Positions 52,600 through 61,781 are shown, numbered from the stretch's first letter. The stretch is 64,000 nt of DNA from Arthrobacter humicola (GCF_022803015.1 NZ_JAFKON010000005.1:280691-344690), one strand, 5' to 3'. Notes: a model not told the origin generated them from the letters alone. Numbers and translations are program-made.

Positions 52600-52634
52600 G
52601 CATCAACATCCTGTTGTCAACAATCTGTTGATGC
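52600..52634. promoter_or_regulatory. 35-bp palindromic operator with iterated TGTTG boxes
   Basis: GCATCAACA at 52600-52608 is the exact reverse complement of 52626-52634. In the middle, 52612-52622 reads TGTTGTCAACA, itself an odd-length perfect palindrome centred on 52617. The spacers are TCC and ATC. The whole element is centred upstream of the leftward operon 52547-51135. Confidence 0.8.
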
Positions 52635-52668
52635 TTCGGGGGGACGAGTCGTTGAAGCGGCGCGGACA

Positions 52669-52703
52669 GGAACGCCACCCGGCCAACTGCCGGGTGGCGT
52701 TCC
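52669..52703. terminator. Hairpin terminator
   Basis: GGAACGCCACCCGG at 52669-52682 pairs perfectly with 52690-52703 across the loop CCAACTG. It lies 49 bases beyond the stop of the leftward phosphoesterase gene and before the palindromic operator of the next operon. No T-run is seen on the minus strand. Confidence 0.7.
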
Positions 52704-52751
52704 AAAGGGGGCTGTTTTGCCGGCGGTCCACGACCGGGCTGTTGCAGGAGG

Positions 52752-54455
52752 TTACTTTCCGGTGTTGCTGTTGCTGTTGCCGTGCTCGGTGGAGGCGACG
52801 GCGCCGGTCTGTTCGTTGAGCAGGACCTGGTCTTTGCGTTGTTTGTCGAAGTTGAACATGGCGTTCACCGATCCGGCGGTGGCGTCGGCGGAGGCGTCGC
52901 CGATCCGGCCGGTGTGCCAGTTGTCCTCGATGAAGCGCAGGATCGAGGCCTGGTCGGTCTGGGTGTGGTCCACGTGGTTCTTCTTCGCGTAGGGGGAAAT
53001 GACTACCAGCGGCTGGCGCGGCCCGGGGCCGCAGCGGTCAGCGTAACTGCCGGCCATTGGGACGCCGCTGGCTGCGGCGTGCTGGCACCAGACGGCGTCG
53101 TCGGCGGTGTTGGAGGAGTTCTTTGCCGTGGCGGCGACGTGGTCGTACCAGCCGTCCGAGTCGTCGTAGGCGAGCACCACGGCAGTGTTGTCCCAGTTCC
53201 GGGATTTCTGGATCTGGTTCACGGTGCTGGTGATGAAGTTCTGCTCGTCGATCGGGTCAGAGTAGGCGGCGTGGCCGTCCTGGAACATTCCGGCTTTCAG
53301 GAAGGACACGGCGGGCATGTTGTCGGTGTTGACCACCTTGTTGAACGCGGTGAGGTCGTACTGGTGGTTCGCCTGTCCGTTGTGGCCGATTTCCGCGTCG
53401 GACGCCGGTGCCAGGTGGTGCGGGTTGGCGGTGGAGGCGTAGTACTGGAACGGCTGGTGGTGAGGGGAGTAGTCAACCACGCTGGCGCCGGCGGCGTTCG
53501 TGTGGCTGGACAAGCACGACGCCGGGGAGTCCGCGGTCGCGGCGGTGGTCGGCGTGAAACCGCCCTGGAACCAGCCCCAGGACGTGCCCTTGGCGTTGAG
53601 CAGGTCGCCGATGTTCCTGCCGCTCATGCCGGCCAGGTTTTCGGTTTTGGCGTGGCTGCTGTTCGAGCAGTCGTCGTGGACCGGGTCCGGGTCGTTGATG
53701 ACGGTGCCGACGCCGTTCGCATCCGGCAGGCTGACAGCACTGCTGCCGGCCGCCGGGGTGGCCACAGGTTGTCCTGCGGCGGTGTACTCGGTGGCCCCGT
53801 GGGTCTGGCCGGATACCAGATTCAGCGCCCCGGGTGTGGAGGGTCCGAAGACAGTGCTGAAGTGGTTGTCGCTCATGGAGTAGTTCTGGGCGTAGTTCCA
53901 GATGCCGGTGACGGTGTTGCCGTCGTAGTAGTCCATGGTGAGGCCGGCGCGGCCGTACTGGTTGGTGCCGCACGCGTCGCGGCTGGTGAACTCGACGAAC
54001 TTGTCCATCGCCCCGCCGTTGTATGCCTTCTGCTCAGCGGTGTATCCGTGGTCCTGGTCGCAGGTGACGGCCTGCGCCGGTGAGAGCCGGGCAGGCTGCG
54101 CCGAGTTGGGGTTGTTCGGTGCCAGGAGGCCGGCGGTGGCCAGAGTGTTGATGTCCTTGGGGGTGTTTTTCGCGGCGGTGAAGGCGGCCGTCGCGGTGCC
54201 GGTACCCTGCTGGGTTTCACCCGGGAGATTGGCAGCCTTGGGGTAGGTGGCGAAGTAGTGGTCGAAGGAGACGTTCTCCTGGAAGATCACCACCACGTGC
54301 TTGATTGGCGTCGCGGTACCGATGTGGTTTTCGCTGGCGGAGGCGGGACCTGCGCCGATACCGAAAATTCCGGCTGTCAGTGCCGAGGCGGCCAGGGCTG
54401 CCGCGCCCGTGGCGGCGACCCGCTTCCGGGTGAATCGTTGTGCTGGATGAGGCAT
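52752..54455 (-). CDS. Secreted phosphoesterase (phospholipase C/acid phosphatase family)
   Basis: 567 residues with a signal peptide (basic start MPHPAQRFTRKRVAATG, then AALAASALTAGIFGIGAG, cleavage near ASA). Family PF04185 motifs are visible: KHVVVIFQENVSFDHYFATYP near residue 55, DNHFSTVFGPSTPGALN, NTAVVLAYDDSDGWYDHVA near 440 and PLVVISPYAKKNHVDHT. These include the acidic, Asn and His ligands of the metal centre. It releases phosphate from phospholipids or phosphate esters outside the cell. The secreted DUF6454-like protein upstream starts on the same strand and may be co-transcribed. Confidence 0.9.
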   Translation of the reverse strand: MPHPAQRFTRKRVAATGAAALAASALTAGIFGIGAGPASASENHIGTATPIKHVVVIFQENVSFDHYFATYPKAANLPGETQQGTGTATAAFTAAKNTPKDINTLATAGLLAPNNPNSAQPARLSPAQAVTCDQDHGYTAEQKAYNGGAMDKFVEFTSRDACGTNQYGRAGLTMDYYDGNTVTGIWNYAQNYSMSDNHFSTVFGPSTPGALNLVSGQTHGATEYTAAGQPVATPAAGSSAVSLPDANGVGTVINDPDPVHDDCSNSSHAKTENLAGMSGRNIGDLLNAKGTSWGWFQGGFTPTTAATADSPASCLSSHTNAAGASVVDYSPHHQPFQYYASTANPHHLAPASDAEIGHNGQANHQYDLTAFNKVVNTDNMPAVSFLKAGMFQDGHAAYSDPIDEQNFITSTVNQIQKSRNWDNTAVVLAYDDSDGWYDHVAATAKNSSNTADDAVWCQHAAASGVPMAGSYADRCGPGPRQPLVVISPYAKKNHVDHTQTDQASILRFIEDNWHTGRIGDASADATAGSVNAMFNFDKQRKDQVLLNEQTGAVASTEHGNSNSNTGK

Positions 54456-54535
54456 GGGGGAGCCAATCGTTGGTGTTCAGGGATGCCGGCGGCTGATGGC
54501 AGGCATTCGTATGCTGCTTTGGTGGCCGGCCTGCG

Positions 54536-55543
54536 TTACTTGGCCGGCGTGACCGTGGCCTCGTAGGTGAGGATTTCGGTGCCGTTGCCTTCCTCGCCGT
54601 TGTCGGGGGCCACCTTCATGGTGAGGTGCCCGCCGTCGGCCGTCATTTTGAACGGGTTGCGCGTGGCCACATGGCCTGCGGTGGACCACTGCTGGAAGGG
54701 GACATCGCGGATTACGCTGTGGGATTTGAGGTCGATCATCGCCATGCCGCCGAGTTCGTGGATGGCGCCGGTGCCGCCGGCCGCCGGGGTCTGCGGGAGG
54801 TTGGTGATCCCGCTGCAGAGCATCCGGGAGTTGGGCACGTACTGGCAGTCCTGGTAGTCGATGAAGTAGTTCGGGTTCTGCCAGGTCGAGAGCTGCTTGC
54901 CCTGCAGATCCCATTCGGCGAAGCGGCGCGAGCCCCAGGTGTTGCCGACCAGGTGGCCGGTCTGCTTGTCCATCACGATCCCGCCGAAGTGGTCCTTCAC
55001 CTCGAACTGCTTGTGCACGTCCAGGGTGGCCGCGTCGACCCGGTAGATGATGGCGCTGCTGTCCGGCCGGTACTGGGCCACGGGGATCCAGACGTTGGTG
55101 CCGTCGAAGTCGATGCCGCCGGGGTGGTACATGTCGCCTTCTCCCAGGACGATGTCCTTTTGCAGGGCGCCGGCCTTGTCCATGACGAACAGGTGGCCGA
55201 CGCCCTTGCCGGGGGTGCGGTCGAAGCCGTTTTGCGGGGTCGGGAACTTCACGGTCGGTTCGATGATCTGAACGGCCGAGAGGAAGATGTGGTCCTGGCT
55301 GTAGGCGATTCCCTCCGTGTGATAGGTCGGGAAGTTCAGCTTCAGCTTGGACGTCTGCTGCCAGTTCGTGTTCCGGTCAACGCCGTTGAAGGCGTCGGCC
55401 AGGGCCGTGTTCCTGTCACCGTGGTTGCCGGCGCCGGTGGGGTTGTCTGCGGCTTGGGCGGCCGCGGTGATGCTAATTGCGGACGCGGCCAGGACGATTG
55501 CTGCGGCGGCCGTGAGGATGCCTCGGGTGTGAGTCGTGCTCAT
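54536..55543 (-). CDS. Secreted DUF6454-family-like protein
   Basis: 335 residues from the ATG at 55543, which has GAGAGG upstream; the frame to 55585 is not needed. A signal peptide with two Ala/Ile-rich stretches ends near AAAQAA. Repeating short beta-rich segments follow (LFVMDKAGALQKDIVLGEGDMYHPGGIDFDGTNVWIPVAQYRPDSSAIIYRVDAATLD, GHLVGNTWGSRRFAEWDLQGKQ, MAMIDLKSHSVIRD), a beta-propeller-like pattern. Family members sit beside phosphoesterases in several Actinobacteria as far as I recall; function unknown. Confidence 0.78.
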   Translation of the reverse strand: MSTTHTRGILTAAAAIVLAASAISITAAAQAADNPTGAGNHGDRNTALADAFNGVDRNTNWQQTSKLKLNFPTYHTEGIAYSQDHIFLSAVQIIEPTVKFPTPQNGFDRTPGKGVGHLFVMDKAGALQKDIVLGEGDMYHPGGIDFDGTNVWIPVAQYRPDSSAIIYRVDAATLDVHKQFEVKDHFGGIVMDKQTGHLVGNTWGSRRFAEWDLQGKQLSTWQNPNYFIDYQDCQYVPNSRMLCSGITNLPQTPAAGGTGAIHELGGMAMIDLKSHSVIRDVPFQQWSTAGHVATRNPFKMTADGGHLTMKVAPDNGEEGNGTEILTYEATVTPAK

Positions 55544-55717
55544 TCGGGAGCCTCTCAAAGGTTGGATCTCAACAAGAGATCGCAACGTTACTTCCCGGTA
55601 ATTAATCCCCGATACGGGCAGGTGAACGGCAGATGTCCGGCAGCGGTCCGGTGGACCGGCTTCGTTTCAACGCGGATCTGATCCCCCACCACTGCTGGCG
55701 TGGACCCCTTCAGCCGC

Positions 55718-57271
55718 TCAGGCGAGGACGGCGAGGCCCGCCAGGGTGCCGCCCTCGCCTTCGGCCAGCAGCCCGACGGCGGTGCCGGAGTTCGCGGGAA
55801 AGACCAGATCGGTGATGGTGGCCAGGCCGTCCTGCGCGAAGACCTCGACCGAGCAGCGGTCCAGGAAGACCCGGAGCCGTAGCCGGCCGTCCTCCAAGGA
55901 GACGGCAACGCGCTCCACCGACGGGAACGACTCGTGGAACCCCACATTCCCGGATTCGGTCCGGTCCAGGCTGAGCTCGGCCGTGCGGCAGTCGTAGGCC
56001 AGGACAGTGCGCGCCCCGGCTCCGGGCCCGGACGTGGAGCCGGATTCCCCGCCCGTTTCGCTGCCAGTGTCCCCGCCGGCCCGGAGCACCAGACCTACCC
56101 TGCCGGCGGCGCCGGGCTCGAAGTCCGCATCGATGCGCAGCACATCACCAAAGACCTCGGCCGGAAGCCAAGTCACCCCGTCCGCCAACGGCTGCCGGTC
56201 CAGCGCGAACAACTCAGTACCGTGGCTGTGGAACGGGTCCACCGCCTCCTGCACCAGCACCGGGCGCCCGCCGCGGCACACCAGCCTGACCTCGCGGACC
56301 AGGGACATCGCGCTGCGCCAGCCGTCCGAAGGCGTTGAGGCGGCGTACTGCCAGTTGTTCATCCAGCCGATCATGAGCCGCCGTCCGTCCGGGACGTTGC
56401 TGAACGACACGGCCGCGTAGTAGTCCCGGCCCCAGTCGAGCCACCCGTAGTCGGCCATCCGGCTGTCGTCGGCCTGCACGCCGTCGGTGACGGTGGTTTC
56501 GGAACGGAACGTCACGCCGTCGAAGGTTCCGATGAAGTACTGGCCGCCCGAGCCGCCGGCGATGCCGCCGGGGCTCAGGTTGACCACCAGGACCCACCGG
56601 GTGTTGGTGGCGTCGCCGTCCACCGGCAGTTCGAACAGGTCCGGGCATTCCCACACACCTTCCGTGGCGTTCGCCGGGCCGAAGGTGCTCAGGTACTCCC
56701 AGGTCAACAGGTCCGCCGACTTGTAGAGGACCACCTCGTGGTGGACCGCCTCGACGGCGACCATCACCCAGTAGCTGCCGGCGGCGCCGTCGTGCCAAAA
56801 GACCTTGGGGTCGCGGAAGTCCGCGGAGGCGCGGTCCAGTACCGGGTTCCCGGCGTACTTGGTCCAGGTGGCGCCGTCGTCCGTGCTGAAGGCGAGGGAC
56901 TGAGCCTGCCGTCCGGCTAGCGGTGAGGCGGGCGAGTACGCGCTGGTGTAGATGGCCACGAGCGGGGGCACGCCTCCAACGCCGAAGCCGCTGGTGTTGT
57001 GGACATCGACCACCGCGGAGCCGGAAAAGATGGCCTCCTGCTCATCGCATGCGATGGCCACGGGTTGTTCGTCCCAGTGCTGCAGGTCTGTGGAGGTGGC
57101 GTGGCCCCAGGACATGTTGCCCCACTCCTCGCCGTGCGGGTTGTGCTGGTAGAAGAGGTGGTAGGTGCCGTTGGCGTAGACCAGCCCGTTGGGGTCGTTG
57201 AGCCAGTTGCGCTCCGCCGAGTAGTGCCACTTTGGCCGGTACTGGCAGTCGAGTTCTGTGAGTGTTTTCAT
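55718..57271 (-). CDS. Glycoside hydrolase family 32 (levanase/beta-fructosidase)
   Basis: 517 residues without a signal peptide. The catalytic nucleophile motif WLNDPNGLVYANG is near residue 23, the RDPKVFW motif near 154 and the acid/base motif ECPDLF near 205. The C-terminal beta-sandwich of GH32 follows. It cleaves fructose from sucrose, levan or inulin fragments; being intracellular it would act on imported oligosaccharides. Last gene of the operon with the ABC permeases and LacI regulator. A Gly/Ser-rich insertion (TGSETGGESGSTSGPGAG, about 405-425) lies in the C-terminal domain. Confidence 0.93.
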   Translation of the reverse strand: MKTLTELDCQYRPKWHYSAERNWLNDPNGLVYANGTYHLFYQHNPHGEEWGNMSWGHATSTDLQHWDEQPVAIACDEQEAIFSGSAVVDVHNTSGFGVGGVPPLVAIYTSAYSPASPLAGRQAQSLAFSTDDGATWTKYAGNPVLDRASADFRDPKVFWHDGAAGSYWVMVAVEAVHHEVVLYKSADLLTWEYLSTFGPANATEGVWECPDLFELPVDGDATNTRWVLVVNLSPGGIAGGSGGQYFIGTFDGVTFRSETTVTDGVQADDSRMADYGWLDWGRDYYAAVSFSNVPDGRRLMIGWMNNWQYAASTPSDGWRSAMSLVREVRLVCRGGRPVLVQEAVDPFHSHGTELFALDRQPLADGVTWLPAEVFGDVLRIDADFEPGAAGRVGLVLRAGGDTGSETGGESGSTSGPGAGARTVLAYDCRTAELSLDRTESGNVGFHESFPSVERVAVSLEDGRLRLRVFLDRCSVEVFAQDGLATITDLVFPANSGTAVGLLAEGEGGTLAGLAVLA

Positions 57272-57307
57272 GAGGGTTCTTTGCAGGCTTTCGCGTGAGG
57301 AGGCTGG

Positions 57308-58195
57308 TCAGCCCTTGACGCCGCTGGAGGCGATGCTGTTGATGAAGGATCGCTGGAACGCGATGAAAAGGACCACCACGGGAATGGTGATGAGGGACGC
57401 GTAAGCCATCACCTCGCCCCAGGAGACGTTGAGCTGGAAGAAGTACTGGATGCCGATCATCACCGGGCGGAGTTCCTCGGACTGGACCACCATGAGCGGC
57501 CACAGGTAGGAGTTCCAGGCGGGCAGGAAGGTCAGGATGGCCACGGTGGCGGTCGCCGGTCCCGCGAGCGGCATCACCACCTTGCGGTAGATGGTGAACC
57601 AGCCCGCGCCGTCGATCCGGGCAGCCTCGTCCAGTTCCTTCGGGATGGACTCGAAGTACTGGTGGAACAGGTAGATGGAGAACGCGTTCGCGATGAACGG
57701 GATGATCTGGACCTGGTAGGTGTCCAGCCAGCCCTTCGAGATCTCGAGGCTGAACCCGTTGAGCTCAAAGTACGGCAGCTGGTTGACCCACCACACCAGC
57801 GGCAGCGCCAGCGTCTGGAAGGGCACGATGAGGGTGGCGAGGATCGCGGTGAACACCACGCGCTTGCCGCGGACCTCCATGCGGGACAGGGCAAACGCGC
57901 AGAGGCTGTTGATGAAGATGCCGAGCACCACCGTGACCGCGGAAATGCCTATGGAGTTCATCAGGAAGCGGGCGGCCGGGACCCGGTCGAACACGGCCGC
58001 GTAGTTGTCCAGCGAAATGTTGCCGACCGGCAGGAACGCCGCCACCGAGGACATGTCGCCGAAGATCTGCTGGTCCGGCTTGAGCGAGGACACCATCATG
58101 AACACGATGGGGAAGGCGGCGACGGCGGCGAACAGGAGGCGGACCGCCGTGGTCGCGGCATTGCCGAGACCCTTGGAAATGAGTGTCTGTTTCAC
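57308..58195 (-). CDS. Sugar ABC transporter permease (MalG-like) for fructan-type sugars
   Basis: 295 residues from a GTG at 58195. Six hydrophobic segments; the EAA loop is ELDEAARIDGAGWFTIYRKVVMP and the C-terminus ends SFINSIASSGVKG, typical of CUT1 permeases. It starts one base after the stop of the MalF-like gene. Works with the permease at 58197 and the binding protein at 59240. Confidence 0.92.
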   Translation of the reverse strand: MKQTLISKGLGNAATTAVRLLFAAVAAFPIVFMMVSSLKPDQQIFGDMSSVAAFLPVGNISLDNYAAVFDRVPAARFLMNSIGISAVTVVLGIFINSLCAFALSRMEVRGKRVVFTAILATLIVPFQTLALPLVWWVNQLPYFELNGFSLEISKGWLDTYQVQIIPFIANAFSIYLFHQYFESIPKELDEAARIDGAGWFTIYRKVVMPLAGPATATVAILTFLPAWNSYLWPLMVVQSEELRPVMIGIQYFFQLNVSWGEVMAYASLITIPVVVLFIAFQRSFINSIASSGVKG

Positions 58196-58196
58196 G

Positions 58197-59156
58197 TCAG
58201 TCCTTCTCTCGGGTCAGGTAGCGCTGCACTGCGGAGATCAGCAGGACGAGCACGAAGAACACGAGCGAGATGGCCGAGGCGTAGGAGGTCTCCTGCTGCT
58301 TGAAGCCGGAGCGCACCGCCTCGTAGATGATGGTGGTGGTGGAATCGAGGGGCCCGCCCTGGGTCATGACGCTGACCTGGTCGAAGAGCCCGAGCGCCTG
58401 GATCGTGATGGTCACCAGGACCAGGGTGCGGGTGTGGGTGAGGCCGGGCCAGGTCACGTAGCGGAACTGGTGCCAGCGGCTGGCCCCGTCGAGTTGGGCG
58501 GCCTCGTACAGTTCCCCGGAGATGCTTTGCAGGCCTGCGAGCCAGATGATCATGTGGAATCCTGCGGCCTGCCAGATGGACAGGGCGATGATGGCCGGCA
58601 TGGCGGTGGCGGGATCGTTGAGCCAGTCCGGGCCGTTGATGAGGCCGAAACTGGCCGCCGACAGCAACTCATTGATCAGGCCGTCCTTGCGGTACATGAA
58701 CATCCACAGCAGGGACACCACCACCATGGACGTCACCACGGGAAGGAAGTAGATGGTGCGGAAGAAGTTCACGCCGCGGAACTTCTTGTTGATCAGGAGG
58801 GCCATCGCCAGGGCGAGTCCGGACTGAACGGGCACCACCACGACGGCGAAGTAGCTGACGTTCAGCAGTGAGCGCCAGAACACGGGATCCGCGAAGAGCC
58901 GCGCGAAGTTGTCCGCGCCGACAAACTCGACGGGCCGCGGGGAAACAAGCCTGGCGTTCGTGAATGCCAGGCCGAAGCCCAGGATCGCCGGGAGGAAGAC
59001 GAAGGCGAGCAGGAGGACCGCGGCCGGGGCGATCATGCCCCACCCGCTGATCTGTTCGCGAATGTGGCGCGGCCGGCGGCGCGGTTTGCTGGGCGGTGCG
59101 GCCGGGGCCGGGTCCGCCAGACGGCGGCCGGGGGAGGGGAGTTGGGTGGTTGTCAT
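58197..59156 (-). CDS. Sugar ABC transporter permease (MalF-like) for fructan-type sugars
   Basis: 319 residues; about 35 polar residues, then six membrane segments. The EAA motif reads ELYEAAQLDGASRWHQFRYVT. The start has GGAG/AAAA-rich sequence before it and is preceded by the long hairpin at 59186. A nucleotide-binding ATPase gene is absent, as for the first CUT1 system. Confidence 0.92.
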   Translation of the reverse strand: MTTTQLPSPGRRLADPAPAAPPSKPRRRPRHIREQISGWGMIAPAAVLLLAFVFLPAILGFGLAFTNARLVSPRPVEFVGADNFARLFADPVFWRSLLNVSYFAVVVVPVQSGLALAMALLINKKFRGVNFFRTIYFLPVVTSMVVVSLLWMFMYRKDGLINELLSAASFGLINGPDWLNDPATAMPAIIALSIWQAAGFHMIIWLAGLQSISGELYEAAQLDGASRWHQFRYVTWPGLTHTRTLVLVTITIQALGLFDQVSVMTQGGPLDSTTTIIYEAVRSGFKQQETSYASAISLVFFVLVLLISAVQRYLTREKD

Positions 59157-59185
59157 GGTTTTCTCCGTCGACAGTCAGGGCCTGA

Positions 59186-59226
59186 GGTACTTTCGACGGC
59201 GGTTGCGCACCGCCGTCGAAAGTACC
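59186..59226 (-). terminator. Intercistronic 17-bp hairpin between binding protein and permease genes
   Basis: GGTACTTTCGACGGCGG at 59186-59202 is perfectly complementary to 59210-59226 over a 7-base loop. It sits 14 bases after the binding-protein stop and before the permease start at 59156, with no T-run downstream. It probably limits readthrough or protects the upstream transcript 3' end so that the binding protein is made in excess. Confidence 0.6.
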
Positions 59227-59239
59227 GTTTGGCAGCCGG

Positions 59240-60535
59240 CTAGTTCTTGTAGCCGCCGTTGGACTTGATGTTGGCGTCGATGGCCTTGACCGACTTGTCC
59301 AGCGCCGTCTTGGGGTCGGCGCCGGCCAGGATGTCCTGGACAGCCTTGCCGTATTCGGTGGCGATGAAGGGATAAGCCGGGGTTTCGGGGCGCATCACCG
59401 CGTAGTTGCGGGAAAGTTCCATGAAGATCCGGTTTGTGCCGCCTTTGGCGAACGCGGGGATCAGGGCAGCGGCCTCGTCGGTGGCCGGGATGGTGCCCGT
59501 TGCCTTCGCCACCGCGGCCAGGTTTTCCGGCTTCAGCGAGTAGGACAGGTAGTCCATGGCTGCCGCGGAGTTGGTGCAGCCGCTGGTCACGCCCCACTGC
59601 CAGGAGGCGCCGCCGATCTTGGGGCCGTTCCCGAGGTCCACGGACGGCATGACCACGAGGTCCTTACCTACCGCTGCGCGTGCCTTGTCCGCGGCCCAGG
59701 AGCCGGTGTAGAGAAGGCCGCTCTTGTTGTTGAGGAAGTCCTGGGTGGAGTCCTTGCCGCTCTTCTTCGCCATGAAGCCCTGGTCGGCAAGGCCGCGGAA
59801 CCACTGGGCCCATTCGACGGCCTTGTCGCCATTGAGGACGCCGTCTGCCGACTGGAATCCGTCGCGGTTGATCAGGTCCCCACCGAAGGACTGCAGGAAC
59901 GGGGAGTAGGCGTAGGGCAGCCATTCGCCGGTTCCGGCGGTACCCATGTCCAGCGGGTATTCCCACTTGCCCAGGGCCTTGAGCTTGGTCAGCGCGTCCT
60001 GGAACTCGTCCTTGGTCCACGGCTTCTCGACCGTGGCGACGCGGACACCGGCTGCCTTGAGGTCGGAGGCGCGGGCGAGCATCGCCAGTGCGACGTCATA
60101 GGTGCCAACGGCGTAGGTCTCGCCCTCCCATTTGGCCACAGTGCTCGGCAGGTTCTTGGAAACATCCGCGTCGAGTTTCAGGGGTGTCAGGTACTTCGCC
60201 CAGGCCCAGTTGGGAACATTGGGGCCATCGATGTCAACAATGCAGGGGAGCTTCCCGGCGGCCGCGGCCGAGACCACGGAGTCGTTGTAGGAGTCCTGCG
60301 GGAACGCCTGGACCTTGATCTTGGCCTTGGCGCCGGCGCTCTTGTTGTAGGAATCGACGATGTTTTCAACCGCCTTGAGTTCTTCGGCGTTGCCCGCGTT
60401 GTGGGTCCACATGGTGATCTCATTGGAGCCGGCGGACGGGGCAGAGGCGCTGCCCTTGCCGCAGGCGCCCAGGGAGCCGACAAGTGCCACCGCAGCTACA
60501 CTGGTGGCGAGGATCCGGGTGAATCGCTTGTTCAT
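59240..60535 (-). CDS. Sugar ABC transporter substrate-binding lipoprotein (CUT1)
   Basis: 431 residues from the ATG at 60535; the longer frame to 60733 is not coding. A lipoprotein signal (MNKRFTRILATSVAAVALVGSLGACG, cysteine near residue 25) leads into a family 1 solute-binding protein (EITMWTHNAGN..LKAVENIVDSYN, FLNNKSGLLYTGSWAADKARA). It binds the oligosaccharide delivered to the GH32 enzyme. Located between the LacI gene and the permeases, all on the same strand. Confidence 0.92.
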   Translation of the reverse strand: MNKRFTRILATSVAAVALVGSLGACGKGSASAPSAGSNEITMWTHNAGNAEELKAVENIVDSYNKSAGAKAKIKVQAFPQDSYNDSVVSAAAAGKLPCIVDIDGPNVPNWAWAKYLTPLKLDADVSKNLPSTVAKWEGETYAVGTYDVALAMLARASDLKAAGVRVATVEKPWTKDEFQDALTKLKALGKWEYPLDMGTAGTGEWLPYAYSPFLQSFGGDLINRDGFQSADGVLNGDKAVEWAQWFRGLADQGFMAKKSGKDSTQDFLNNKSGLLYTGSWAADKARAAVGKDLVVMPSVDLGNGPKIGGASWQWGVTSGCTNSAAAMDYLSYSLKPENLAAVAKATGTIPATDEAAALIPAFAKGGTNRIFMELSRNYAVMRPETPAYPFIATEYGKAVQDILAGADPKTALDKSVKAIDANIKSNGGYKN

Positions 60536-60698
60536 GATGGTCAATCTTTCTGCTGAATTTGGGCGTGGGAGATTGCCCCGGGTCCTTCGGGACGCGGCCG
60601 GTGCAACGGCTGCGTCCCTTCTTATTGCGGTCCCCCGGGCGGCGGAGCAGTGGAACGGTGGAACAGTGTGGTGATGCCGGCTTGGTGCCGGCAATCGG

Positions 60699-61721
60699 CT
60701 AACTTGGCGGCGGGCCGAGCGACCCCCGCTCAATCAGGGGGCAGTCCAGTTGCGTCTGGACTGCGGGTGCGCCGGGATTTTCGATGTCGTCCAGGAGCCG
60801 GTGGACCGCCCAACTGCCCATTTCGTAGTGGGGAAGGGCGACGGTGGTGAGCCCCGGCCACAGGGCGTCCGCGATGATTTCGAGATTGTCGATCCCCACA
60901 ATGGACACGTCTTCCGGAATGCGCAGCCCCAATGCGGTGGCCGCCTGGTAGGCGCCCATGGCAACCCTGTCACTGAAGCAGAACAGGGCTGTGGGGCGGT
61001 CGGGCTGACCGAGCAGGCCCAGGGCGGCCTCGCGGCCTCCCGCGGTTTCGGGTTGGCCGATCACGAGCTGGCGGGGGTCGTGCTGCAGGCCGTGCCGCCG
61101 GAGAGCATTGAGGAAACCTTCCCTGCGGCCGTGCGTGGCTGGGATGTCGTCGATGTTGTTGAGCATCCCGATCCGGGTGTGGCCCGCTTGGATGATTGCT
61201 TCAACGGCCGTCTCGGCGGCGCCCACCTCGTCGGGGGTAACCGAGGAGATGGAACTGTCGCGAGTGACGGAATCCAGCAGCACGGTGGGAAGGCCCTCCA
61301 GTTCTGCGGGGACCTGCACGCTCTGGTGGTACATCCTGGCATAGACCACCCCGTCCACCTGATGCTGCCGCAGCATGTTGATTTCACGGGTTTCCAGCTC
61401 GCTGTCCAGGCCCGAGTTGACCACCATCACCACGTAGCCGCGGTCATAGGCTGCGTCCTGCGCCCCGCGGATCATGGCCCCTGCAAAGGGGGTGGTGGTG
61501 ATTTCGTCACTGACCAGGCCAAGGATCTGGGAGCGCTGGTTGCGCAGGCCGCTGGCCATCTTGTTCGGGGCATACCCAAGATCCCTGGCCACGTCCCGGA
61601 CGAGTTGCTGCGTCGCTGCCTTCACCCGGAAGCTCGTGGCGTCGTTGAGGGCATGCGACACCGTGGTGACGGAGACCCCGGCAGCCTTGGCTACGTCGCG
61701 TATTCCCACTCTTGTCGTCAT
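60699..61721 (-). CDS. LacI-family regulator of the GH32 operon
   Basis: 340 residues from the ATG at 61721, preceded by AAAGGAAG. The HTH is at residues 5-30 (RVGIRDVAKAAGVSVTTVSHALNDA), followed by the sugar-binding domain (VLLDSVTRDSSISSVTPDEVGA, ALFCFSDRVAMGAYQAA, VSIVGIDNLEII). Two perfect CAAAACGTTTTG sites lie upstream of this gene, so it represses its own operon. First gene of the leftward unit LacI, binding protein, permeases and GH32. A small GCCGGC hairpin lies between its stop and the binding-protein start. Confidence 0.92.
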   Translation of the reverse strand: MTTRVGIRDVAKAAGVSVTTVSHALNDATSFRVKAATQQLVRDVARDLGYAPNKMASGLRNQRSQILGLVSDEITTTPFAGAMIRGAQDAAYDRGYVVMVVNSGLDSELETREINMLRQHQVDGVVYARMYHQSVQVPAELEGLPTVLLDSVTRDSSISSVTPDEVGAAETAVEAIIQAGHTRIGMLNNIDDIPATHGRREGFLNALRRHGLQHDPRQLVIGQPETAGGREAALGLLGQPDRPTALFCFSDRVAMGAYQAATALGLRIPEDVSIVGIDNLEIIADALWPGLTTVALPHYEMGSWAVHRLLDDIENPGAPAVQTQLDCPLIERGSLGPPPS

Positions 61722-61734
61722 TGACTTCCTTTTG

Positions 61735-61781
61735 CAAAACGTTTTGTATCTGGTGTGAGACACGTTACACAAAACGTTTTG
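61735..61781. promoter_or_regulatory. Two LacI operators (CAAAACGTTTTG)
   Basis: Perfect 12-bp palindromes occur at 61735-61746 and 61770-61781, each with a central CG and centres 35 bp apart. The first lies 14 bases before the LacI start. Their spacing allows repressor binding on the same face of the helix (roughly 3.3 turns apart, so not exactly). Confidence 0.85.

Noticed and set aside
52782..54083. 433-codon plus-strand frame
   Set aside because: Antisense of the secreted phosphoesterase; valine/glycine repeats are typical of a shadow frame.
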